Below, one piece after another: positions 52,260 through 60,304 of a stretch of 64,000 nt of DNA; position 1 is the first letter of the stretch, and each line of letters opens with the position of its first letter. Both the position numbers and the translations under genes were made by a program. This DNA is from Desertivirga arenae (lineage in GTDB: Bacteria > Bacteroidota > Bacteroidia > Sphingobacteriales > Sphingobacteriaceae). The notes under the pieces are model-generated. The model did no database searches and was not told where the DNA came from. It saw only the letters and a list, made by a program, of their open reading frames with translations. The stretch spans positions 124,001 through 188,000 of the forward strand of contig NZ_JAFEWE010000010.1 in the NCBI RefSeq assembly GCF_017355785.1. Reading direction: 5' to 3'.

Positions 52260-53825
52260 CTACTTTGCCTGGTTTAAGCTAATATTCTCTGCAATAGCCT
52301 TGTCTTTATCTAAAGGAGTTTTTACGTTCCTGAAATTATTTCCATTTAAAGTTATCCCTGAAGTTTTTTCACCCTTTAATTTAAGGTAAACATCTGTACC
52401 AATTACAGGGAAGGCATTGTAAACGAAAGCATCTTTAACATTGGTGAAATCAAGAATAGGTGTTCCTGCTAATGGCTTAAATGCTTTAACACCGTTTGCT
52501 ATCAGATAGCTCACATTTTCGGCTTTAATTACTGGCCCCATTTGAGTGCTTACCTCCACGTTATGGAATTCAATTTTTCTTGATTGCTTGATAACAAAGC
52601 CAGTCTTGGCTTCCATGTTAATATCATTGAATGTAATGTTCTCAATAGGCATTTCATCAAGGCCATTTAGATATCCTGCTTCGTTCGTTTGTGCAGTGAT
52701 ATTACTAAAATGAATATTCCTGAATGCAGGAGTACGCTCGGATACCGGTTCAACTTCTGTTTTCGCATACTGCATATCAAGAACAATAGCCTGCTCCCTG
52801 ATATTTTTCATGATAATATTATCCACTCGAATATCTTCAACAACTCCGCCTCTGCCCCTAGCTGTTTTGATTCTGATTCCACGATCCGTTCCGTCGAAAA
52901 TACAGTTGGAAATAGCGATCTTCTTTACTCCTCCAGACATTTCACTACCGATAACAACTCCACCATGACCCGAAAGCATAGTACAGTTAGTTATCGTATA
53001 ATTTTGAGCTGGCGTATTCATTGCTCTTCCAGGCTTGTCTTTTCCTGATTTGATAGTAATACAATCATCCCCAACGCTGATATGACAGTTGGAAATGTGT
53101 ACGTTGTTGCAAGACTCAGGATTTATCCCATCAGTGTTTGGAGAATGAGGATTATTTATGGTAACTCCATTAACTGTAACATTCTCGCAAAACTCAGGGT
53201 TCACCGTCCAGAATGGGGAATTGCGAATACTAATACCTTCTATCTGTACATTTTTACAATACATGGGCTGAATGAACGGAGGACGTAAAAAGCCTCTTTT
53301 CATTTGCTTTGCTTCGTCTGGTAAAAGTATATTCTTGTTGTTCTCGTCGAAGATCTTTTGCCATTTAGAACGTGGCTGTCCTTCTTTATAACCCTCTACA
53401 AAATCCCACCATTTTTTACCGTGACCATCAATGATCCCTCTTCCTTTGATAGCAATGTTCTCCGCCTTATAAGCATAGAACAATGGAGAAAAGCTGGTTA
53501 CATCAACGCCTTCATATCTGCTTTTCACCATTGGAAGATACTCATCAAAGTTGTCGCTGAAGTGCAGTTCTGCCCCGGCATCAATGAAAATGGTGATGTT
53601 ACTTTTTAAATGAATAGGACCGGTGAGATATTTTCCGGCAGGAAAGTATATAGTACCACCACCTGCTTTTGCAGCAGATTCAATGGCCTTTTTTATGGCT
53701 TGGGTGGCTATTTTAGAGCTATCATTTTTAGCTCCATATTTTAGAACATTGTACGTTTCCTGTGCTATGGCATTGGCAGAGAGAGAGCAGAGAGCAATTG
53801 CTGCCCAGAAGAATATTCTTATCAT
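52260..53825 (-). CDS. GH28 family polygalacturonase
   Basis: Exported enzyme of 521 residues; signal peptide ending near ANAIAQ. The beta-helix shows all GH28 active-site motifs: NTDGINPESC, GDDCITIKSG, GHGGVVIGSE and RGIRIKTARGRGG. It should hydrolyse alpha-1,4-galacturonic acid bonds, here probably in the RG-II backbone after side chains are removed. It is packed 2 bp before GH95 and 17 bp after the GH142-like gene. The C-terminal 100 residues carry further beta-strands without a separate recognised domain. The family call is firm; exo or endo action cannot be told. Confidence 0.93.
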   Translation of the reverse strand: MIRIFFWAAIALCSLSANAIAQETYNVLKYGAKNDSSKIATQAIKKAIESAAKAGGGTIYFPAGKYLTGPIHLKSNITIFIDAGAELHFSDNFDEYLPMVKSRYEGVDVTSFSPLFYAYKAENIAIKGRGIIDGHGKKWWDFVEGYKEGQPRSKWQKIFDENNKNILLPDEAKQMKRGFLRPPFIQPMYCKNVQIEGISIRNSPFWTVNPEFCENVTVNGVTINNPHSPNTDGINPESCNNVHISNCHISVGDDCITIKSGKDKPGRAMNTPAQNYTITNCTMLSGHGGVVIGSEMSGGVKKIAISNCIFDGTDRGIRIKTARGRGGVVEDIRVDNIIMKNIREQAIVLDMQYAKTEVEPVSERTPAFRNIHFSNITAQTNEAGYLNGLDEMPIENITFNDINMEAKTGFVIKQSRKIEFHNVEVSTQMGPVIKAENVSYLIANGVKAFKPLAGTPILDFTNVKDAFVYNAFPVIGTDVYLKLKGEKTSGITLNGNNFRNVKTPLDKDKAIAENISLNQAK

Positions 53826-53842
53826 GTAATGATTTTCGCTAA

Positions 53843-55381
53843 TTAGATTTTCGCTTTAATTTTCTTAAGTCCATTGCTTTTTGCGATTTCCTTTCCATCG
53901 GCAAAAACTCTGAATCCCTTACCTTTTCCGTATTTTTCTCCTGTTTTATCCCAAAGAATGGTCATGATCTTTCCATGGTAAAGAACTTTATCCAGACAGA
54001 ACCAATCCCACTGATTCTGAGGCAGCAGTGGATTAATTTCTAACTTATTATCAGGACGGGGTTTTAATCCAACCAAGTCACTGATGATAATGTCAGCAAA
54101 GGTTGAGTGATTATAAAACTTACTTCTAGGATTATCTCCTTTCAACCATTCTCCGGTTTTTTCATCCTGATATTCTCCCAGGTAGATCTTGCCATTCATT
54201 TGATGTGACATAGCGTATTTATGAACCTCATTATAAAATACCTGTCTGTTCATACCATCCTGATTTTTGTAGTTATTAAGCAGGTTGGACAAGCCCTTTA
54301 ATGTCTGACTGGTAGCGAAAGGCCAAACAGCACCGTCCCACTCGCAACCGTGACCGGAGCCATGTGTTCTGAATAAGGGGTGACGTCTTTCGGCTGTTGT
54401 AATACCCCATGGCGCATTAAAACCGGCAGTATCAGTTAAAGATTTCCATTGGTCAGCGTATTTCGCTTTATCTTTCGGAAGGTTGAAATACCATGGTATA
54501 AAACCGATTGCTTCGCGGGCATCACACAGACCACCTTTTTCATATTGTACTTTATAGAAAGAAGCTGTATCATCCCAAAGTTTGTCGTTCACAAAATCTC
54601 TGAGGAAAGATGCTTTTTTATCGTACTTTCTTTTTAAACTATCGTTGTTACATAGGGCAGCCATCGCCGACAAAGCCTTGGCATTGCCATACATATAACT
54701 ATTGATTGTAGGGCGAACATTCTTTTCCTTTCTGCCTCCACTGATAGATTCCTCCATCGCATCGCGAACATCGAATTGCCAGAAGGTATTATCCGGGTTC
54801 ATCTTTTCCTTCTCCCATTTAGAATAATCGGCATTAAGGGTCAAAAGATTTTTTTCAATAAAAGATTTGTCTTTATTTACTAAATACCGATTGTATACAG
54901 CATCGTCAATCCAACTGCTAAAAGCATGAAAGCGCTGAACTTTCCAGGCAGGATCGATATATAACCAGAAGTTGATATAGTCATTAATATACTGTTGATT
55001 TAACAACCAACGGCCCTCGTAGATATGGTGCCCCAAACCGCTGCTGATGGCGTTATACTTTCCGGCGTGGTTTGCCTGGGTAATAAATTCAGTAAAAATA
55101 AAACCTTCAGGTGTTTGCTTCAGGTGTTTTCGAACAGCCCACCAGCGATAATAATAAACCTCCTGAATAGCAGAATCAGGGCAATCAAACAATGGGATAT
55201 TTTGAGAAAGCCATTCCAGTGACTGAGCATTAGGCACATGGTTTTTCACAGCTTCGTCATCAATGGAATTGAAGTAGTTAACGTACTTGCTTAATTTTTC
55301 AGTGGTTAAAATATGAGCTTTTTGCGCCGAGAGTATCCCTGCATTTAGCATCAGCAAAAAACCTATAAGAATTCGTTTCAT
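53843..55381 (-). CDS. GH142-like (alpha/alpha)6-barrel glycosidase
   Basis: Exported enzyme of 512 residues, signal peptide ending near GILSAQ. It looks like an MGH1/GH142-type helical barrel: VYYYRWWAVRKHLKQT near residue 75, LGHHIYEGRWLLNQQYINDY near 115, SSWIDDAVYNRYLV near 155, and CEWDGAVWPFATSQTL near 345. The acidic residues D158-D159 in SSWIDDA and E349-D351 in CEWDGA are candidate catalytic positions. GH142 is known from the C-terminal domain of BT1020, a beta-L-arabinofuranosidase acting on RG-II. Here the domain stands alone, without a fused GH143 part. Family assignment is from recalled pattern and should be confirmed. Confidence 0.72.
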   Translation of the reverse strand: MKRILIGFLLMLNAGILSAQKAHILTTEKLSKYVNYFNSIDDEAVKNHVPNAQSLEWLSQNIPLFDCPDSAIQEVYYYRWWAVRKHLKQTPEGFIFTEFITQANHAGKYNAISSGLGHHIYEGRWLLNQQYINDYINFWLYIDPAWKVQRFHAFSSWIDDAVYNRYLVNKDKSFIEKNLLTLNADYSKWEKEKMNPDNTFWQFDVRDAMEESISGGRKEKNVRPTINSYMYGNAKALSAMAALCNNDSLKRKYDKKASFLRDFVNDKLWDDTASFYKVQYEKGGLCDAREAIGFIPWYFNLPKDKAKYADQWKSLTDTAGFNAPWGITTAERRHPLFRTHGSGHGCEWDGAVWPFATSQTLKGLSNLLNNYKNQDGMNRQVFYNEVHKYAMSHQMNGKIYLGEYQDEKTGEWLKGDNPRSKFYNHSTFADIIISDLVGLKPRPDNKLEINPLLPQNQWDWFCLDKVLYHGKIMTILWDKTGEKYGKGKGFRVFADGKEIAKSNGLKKIKAKI

Positions 55382-55411
55382 TTAAACTTATTTTCGATTT
55401 GAATTTTTTAG

Positions 55412-55432
55412 TTGCACTTCGGTGCAATTTTT
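55412..55432 (+). other. UUCG-loop hairpin in an operon gap
   Basis: TTGCAC, loop TTCG, GTGCAA, then TTTTT on the plus strand, within the 124-bp gap between two minus-strand genes. In the minus sense it keeps the stem but lacks a T-tail, so it is not a clear terminator for the operon; it could be an RNA-stability or processing hairpin. Confidence 0.5.
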
Positions 55433-55505
55433 CTATTTCAGGTTTGTAAACAGGAAGCAGTTAAGTTGAAGCTGCGTTTAAAGCCGTTGTTGACGAAAGG
55501 CTCTC

Positions 55506-58247
55506 CTATTCGAACAACCAGTCGATTTCCTTTCCGTGAGCTCCTAAACCTGCGTTATAAATCTGGATCTGCTGGTTACCATTTATAAAGCCAAGAACCA
55601 GCAAAGCACCCTTGGGTAAGTTTAAGGTATGTGTACCGGGTTTAAACGAGTAGGAATGAATATTAACGTATGGCATTCCTTCAACCACTATACTATTCGA
55701 AATTTTGATTTCACCCTGGCCATAGTCATCTGCACTTGCATCTATTTCTAACTGCGGAGCTGCTGCATAGGCATTGTCTACCTTATTAAAATATCCAACC
55801 AAAAGCTTTACTGGCTTGGTGGTAGAAAACTTAAGGCTCGTGCCTTGAGATATCTGCTTGGAGTTGGATAATTTAATTCCTTTAAGTCCTGCAATCTCAA
55901 CAGCCTGATCTTTAATTTTTAGTGTCGTATCAGAAAATACAGTCTGGCCTGGAGCCACGGTATAAAATCCTTCTGCACCTTCGATAATTTTAACCTCGGC
56001 ATTTTTAAAAGCAGCTTTCTTAATAGCTGTACCTTTTCTGGGGCTCTTTAATGAATCAATACTATGTCTGAAATTGTCCAGCTCTTTCTGGAATACTGGA
56101 AGCATTTCATACCAATTTTTATAGGTGGCATCTACACCGCGCATGGGAATCTTGCGTTGCTGAGTCTGCATACTATTTGCGTACAAGTATGAATCCTTTG
56201 TATATTTAACTAATTCAGCGTAATGCTTTACGCTACTTTCCAAATAAGGTAGAGCCTTTTCCAGATCAGCAACATTCTCCGAATACTTATATCGCAATAC
56301 AGCAACTGCTGCTTTAGCTTTTTCCGAATAAAAATTAGCCATAGCATTATAACAATACATGTCATTCTTCAAACGGTTAAATTCCTCTTTATTTTGTGCG
56401 ACACCTGAAGAAGCCTTTTCTATCGCTTCTACCGCCAGGCGACCGTGCACCACTACCTCTTCAGCAATTTGAATAGGTGTTTCTCCAACGTGCTTCTCAT
56501 TTTTCCATTCCTTTTCGGCATAATCAATGATCTTCTCCCCTTCTGGGGCTTCAGCATCGTATAATAGAGTAAATAAGCCGTACCGGAAAGGATTAATTAA
56601 TTGAGTCATTAACATCCCAAGTGTGAGGGTTTGCCGGTTTCCATCCGTGATGCCATAGCGTCTAAGAAGCTTAGGAGATATTTCTCCAGATTGTTCATAT
56701 GCTTCAAGGATCTGACGAGCCTTCTCTGTGTTGGTTCCAAAGGTATTTGCAAGACTGCCGGTCCAGTAGTTTATCTCCTCGGCTCTGTTCCTATCTGCCT
56801 TCCAGGCATATCTTGCCCAGGTTTTATACCACATCCAGTCGCGGTCAATTTGCAACTGCCTCTGACCACTTACTTTATCAGCTGTATAAGGCCAATCCCA
56901 ATAAGAAGCCTGTGGATACAAATGAAGTCCGTTTCCTTCCATTATTTTGTGCATTCCCTGAACAGACCTTTGAATAAAATCAGGCGAGCTATAGCGGAAA
57001 GGCTCAAGGTTGGCAAGAATATGAACGTTTTCAATTTGCACCGTTCCTATACGGGCAAGAGTTCTGTGCAGATCGGCCCAAGCCCCTCTTGGTTCGGGAG
57101 TTGTTAAAGCTTCACCATTAAATTTGGCTTCTGTATAAAGATTTTTATATAAAGGAAGAGCGGCCTTCATCACAGATGGAGCATCCGTATCATGGGCACG
57201 CAGCACGATTGGAGGCTCTTCTGTCTTACCTAAAGCCTTTAATCCGTCTTTGACCCCTGGAATAATTGTTTTGGTAAACCATTCTGTATCATCCTTACCA
57301 ACACCTTCCATAGCCTCGCCAAGGCATACCATTAGACCAACATTAGGATACTTCTCTACGAATGCAGCAATGGATTTTCGGGTGTAGTCTGACAATAAGG
57401 GAGTAATGGGACGATTCCTATCCTGGGTTTTTATATTATGCTTTTCCGCAAACGGCTTGGATACGATGATGTTATAAAACATTTGGATCACCCAGATGCC
57501 CCTTTTGTCTGCTTCCTCGGCAAGGAACTTGAACATTTCCTCGTTCTTTTTAAAGGTGGCATCGTCTACCTCTACAGCATATGGATAATCCTTTAATCTT
57601 ACCAATGAAGCGAATGGGTGACCATTCCATAAATAAAGGGAATTATAACGGTTCTCCACCATCATGTCCAGGTACTTTACCCAGTGTTCTTTATCGTAAA
57701 ACCATGGAAAAGTTTCAGGAGTGTAAGGATATTCGTACACCGTTCTGCCTGGTAGGTAATAGGTCTTTTGTACCCCAATACAAGTGCCTCTTAAAACCAT
57801 TTCCGGCTTATCTGTGAAATTGAAAGCTGAAGGCAAATTTCCGCTAGCTTTAATACGCTCAACCAACTCCATACAACCGTACAATGCCCCTGAAGCATCT
57901 GCTCCTGCAATAACTATATTGCCGGATGCAGCAATAGAGAAACCCTCTTTGCCGGGAGTACCGAGTGAAAGCTTAGCCGCGGTGGCTGCTTTTTCAACAA
58001 GGGAACTACCTTTTAAACCAATAACAATAAGCTGACCTTTAGAAGGTTTCGATTGTTCTGAGATACTTGCATTGTACCCAATGGCTTTAAGACTTTTGCT
58101 TAGTCGCTCAGCTCCAAACCGTATCCGGTTACTGCTTTGCGGAGCAATGACGATTTTGATCTCCTTTGCTACCTTTTCCGCCTTTATTTCAGTAAGGCCG
58201 AAAAGCAAAGAAGATAGAATCGTAAATAAGAAAATAATTTTTTTCAT
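55506..58247 (-). CDS. GH20/GH67-like large glycosidase, candidate alpha-uronidase
   Basis: Exported enzyme of 913 residues; signal peptide ending near EIKAEK. The N-terminal 130 residues form an alpha/beta domain like that of GH20, GH67 and GH115 (AKEIKIVIAPQSSNRIRFGAERL, read as short parts AKEIKIVIAP and RFGAERL; GNIVIAGADASGALYGCMELV as GNIVIAGADASGA). A TIM barrel follows (YLDMMVENRYNSLYLWNGHPF, here MMVENRYNSLYLWNG, near residue 190; VGLMVCLGEAMEGVG near 305, with a candidate catalytic Glu). The helical middle and C-terminal beta region resemble uronidases. I cannot name the GH family with certainty; an alpha-galacturonidase or alpha-glucuronidase of RG-II is the best guess. It heads the operon and has the regulon box. 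Confidence 0.62.
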   Translation of the reverse strand: MKKIIFLFTILSSLLFGLTEIKAEKVAKEIKIVIAPQSSNRIRFGAERLSKSLKAIGYNASISEQSKPSKGQLIVIGLKGSSLVEKAATAAKLSLGTPGKEGFSIAASGNIVIAGADASGALYGCMELVERIKASGNLPSAFNFTDKPEMVLRGTCIGVQKTYYLPGRTVYEYPYTPETFPWFYDKEHWVKYLDMMVENRYNSLYLWNGHPFASLVRLKDYPYAVEVDDATFKKNEEMFKFLAEEADKRGIWVIQMFYNIIVSKPFAEKHNIKTQDRNRPITPLLSDYTRKSIAAFVEKYPNVGLMVCLGEAMEGVGKDDTEWFTKTIIPGVKDGLKALGKTEEPPIVLRAHDTDAPSVMKAALPLYKNLYTEAKFNGEALTTPEPRGAWADLHRTLARIGTVQIENVHILANLEPFRYSSPDFIQRSVQGMHKIMEGNGLHLYPQASYWDWPYTADKVSGQRQLQIDRDWMWYKTWARYAWKADRNRAEEINYWTGSLANTFGTNTEKARQILEAYEQSGEISPKLLRRYGITDGNRQTLTLGMLMTQLINPFRYGLFTLLYDAEAPEGEKIIDYAEKEWKNEKHVGETPIQIAEEVVVHGRLAVEAIEKASSGVAQNKEEFNRLKNDMYCYNAMANFYSEKAKAAVAVLRYKYSENVADLEKALPYLESSVKHYAELVKYTKDSYLYANSMQTQQRKIPMRGVDATYKNWYEMLPVFQKELDNFRHSIDSLKSPRKGTAIKKAAFKNAEVKIIEGAEGFYTVAPGQTVFSDTTLKIKDQAVEIAGLKGIKLSNSKQISQGTSLKFSTTKPVKLLVGYFNKVDNAYAAAPQLEIDASADDYGQGEIKISNSIVVEGMPYVNIHSYSFKPGTHTLNLPKGALLVLGFINGNQQIQIYNAGLGAHGKEIDWLFE

Positions 58248-58306
58248 CTACCCTTTTGTGTGTGTGTTTAATATGAGGTAATGTCACTATTGGTTAGAAT
58301 AGCTTT

Positions 58307-58370
58307 CAAAAGTAGCTAATACAGCTACGGTGGGTTTGTAAGATTTTCTCTAGGTATTGTACGATCTTAG
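58307..58370 (-). promoter_or_regulatory. Regulon box and -7 element for the five-gene GH operon
   Basis: Half-site GCTAAGATCGTACA, 7-bp linker, half-site GAGAAAATCTTACA in gene orientation (58370-58336). The -7 element TACTTTTG lies 21 bp on at 58314-58307, one base closer than in the other six copies. The gene starts 60 bp further at 58247. Confidence 0.83.
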
Positions 58371-58410
58371 CGCCGTATGCAAATATAAAGTTACATAACG
58401 TATAACTTCA

Positions 58411-58442
58411 AATAAAGAACGGGAGGATCTCTCCCCCCGTTG
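58411..58442 (-). terminator. Probable terminator after susC3-susD3
   Basis: Hairpin AACGGGGGGAG, short loop, and AGGATCTCCCGTT-like partner on the minus strand (58442-58418), followed by CTTTATTTG. The stem is imperfect, with a bulge, but the position, 33 bp past the susD3 stop, is right. Confidence 0.6.
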
Positions 58443-58474
58443 AACCAATTTAATGTAACAAACTAACAAGAATT

Positions 58475-60280
58475 TTAATTGTAACCGGGGTTCTGCCCGA
58501 ACTCTGCACCGTTAGTAAGGGCATTTAGCTCTTCCTGCCTTATCGGCCTTAACCGATGGAAGGCTGCAACATCTTTTATATCAGGATTACGGTTTTTGAT
58601 AAATGTGGCAAAGTCTTCACCTTTGTTACCATATTTCACCCTTTTCAAGTCAAACCATCGCATATACTCGCCACAAAATTCTCTTGCCCTTTCTTCCAGG
58701 ATAAAATCAATACCGGCAGTTTGAAGTTGGTTTCCAGTAACTTGCATTTCAGTAATCTTTCCAGGAAGAGCTGCTCTTGTTCTAAGTACATTTATTAATG
58801 AAGCAGCTTCATTGTATCTACCTAATTGAAATTCGGCTTCCGCCGCTATCATATACATTTCAGCAAAGCGCATTACGATAATATCTCTCGTACCTACACG
58901 AGAAGTCGGATTCTCCCGGAATGGGTCCATAAACTTTTTAAAGTTTACAAAATCTCGAGTTCCATCTTTAATAGTGCCATTAGAGTTGTATATACTATCC
59001 CTATCAATCACTACGTAAGGTCTTTGAGCTTCATTAGTAATACTTTTCTTAGTAATTAATAAAGCTGTATCGACACCAGAACGTATAATTGTTCCTGTCA
59101 AAGAGGAGGATTTTCCGAACTTAGTAATATTTGCTGCAGTCCAACTGAAATTAGTAGGAACATTGCTACTGTTTACGGTATTTGCTATCCATACTTCCTG
59201 AAAAGATGCAGCATATCGAGCGTCGATCGACTCATTAAAGTAATCAAGCAGCGTTCTGGTTGGCATCAACCTCCTTTCGCTATCAAAACCGTAAATTAAG
59301 CTGTATTGCAAACCTGGCTTAAATTCGCCAGTATAGGGAGCTTGGAAAGTCATGAAGACCCGATTTGGTGTAGCTTCAATGTTCAAACCTATGTTAGAGG
59401 AAATACTTACAGTGTACATGGCCTCCTTATTACCATTTGTACCCGATTTATTGTTTGCCGGATTCCAGAGTTCTGCAGGAGAAGCCCAAAGGTCTACACC
59501 AAAATCTGCCTTTTTGTTGATTACTTCCTGAGCAACATCTCTTGCTCTCGTAAAATAAGTATCTGCCTCTGTTCTATTTCCTGCTTCTAAGGAATAATAA
59601 GCCCTAGACAACAATGCACGCGAAAGAAATCCGTAGGCTGACTTTTTACTCGCTCTACTATATTCGGCGCCCCACTCCCTCTGCTGAGGAAGGTTTATAG
59701 TTGCAAACTCAAGATCAGAAATAATAAGTTTATAGAAGTCATCAATTGAGCTTCGGGTAGCAGTTAACTCGGGTTCCTTCGTTTCTGTGGTACGTAACAT
59801 TACACCTCCCCAAGATTCTACAATATGCCAGTAATAGAATGCCCTTAGGAACCGTAACTCCGCCTCGCGTTTGTTCTTTTCAGTCTCGTTAGTAAAACCT
59901 GCTTCATTTATTCTGGAAATACCAGCGTTACAAAGGTTTATACCCTTCCAAAGATTAGTCCATGTCGCTCTATTTGGATTACCCGCCAAAGGAGTTAAGC
60001 CAACGTAACGGGTTAGTTGCTGGGCATAGGTATTTTTCTCCCTATTAAACCAAAGATCGGTTCCCGACTCTCCCATAAAAATGCCGTCTTCTTTTCCGTA
60101 CCAGTTTCTCTGGTCGGAATATGCCGCATTGACTAGAGTGACAAAGCCTTGAGGGGTATTCCAAACGGCATCTGCCGTAGCGCCAGAAGGATTATATTCA
60201 TCTAAATCTTTACATGATGTAAAACCTGCGGCTAAAATAAAACCTACACAGCCTATATATATATACTTAAGTCTTTTCAT
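58475..60280 (-). CDS. SusD/RagB-family outer-membrane lipoprotein 3
   Basis: Surface glycan-binding lipoprotein of 601 residues with lipobox AAGFTSC near residue 23. The SusD pattern includes AELRFLRAFYYWHIVESWGGV near 140 (short form: FLRAFYYWHIVESWGGV), MRFAEMYMIAAEAEFQLGRYNEA near 480, and EERAREFCGEYMRWFDLKR near 540. It starts 24 bp after the STN-type susC3. Unlike the other two pairs, no regulon box lies upstream of this operon, so its substrate or timing may differ. Confidence 0.93.
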   Translation of the reverse strand: MKRLKYIYIGCVGFILAAGFTSCKDLDEYNPSGATADAVWNTPQGFVTLVNAAYSDQRNWYGKEDGIFMGESGTDLWFNREKNTYAQQLTRYVGLTPLAGNPNRATWTNLWKGINLCNAGISRINEAGFTNETEKNKREAELRFLRAFYYWHIVESWGGVMLRTTETKEPELTATRSSIDDFYKLIISDLEFATINLPQQREWGAEYSRASKKSAYGFLSRALLSRAYYSLEAGNRTEADTYFTRARDVAQEVINKKADFGVDLWASPAELWNPANNKSGTNGNKEAMYTVSISSNIGLNIEATPNRVFMTFQAPYTGEFKPGLQYSLIYGFDSERRLMPTRTLLDYFNESIDARYAASFQEVWIANTVNSSNVPTNFSWTAANITKFGKSSSLTGTIIRSGVDTALLITKKSITNEAQRPYVVIDRDSIYNSNGTIKDGTRDFVNFKKFMDPFRENPTSRVGTRDIIVMRFAEMYMIAAEAEFQLGRYNEAASLINVLRTRAALPGKITEMQVTGNQLQTAGIDFILEERAREFCGEYMRWFDLKRVKYGNKGEDFATFIKNRNPDIKDVAAFHRLRPIRQEELNALTNGAEFGQNPGYN

Positions 60281-60304
60281 AATTTTAATTCCAATCGTTT
60301 AACA

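Noticed and set aside
56631-57107. A 158-residue plus-strand reading frame
   Set aside because: Antisense to the large glycosidase gene, with no signal peptide or domain; a shadow frame.
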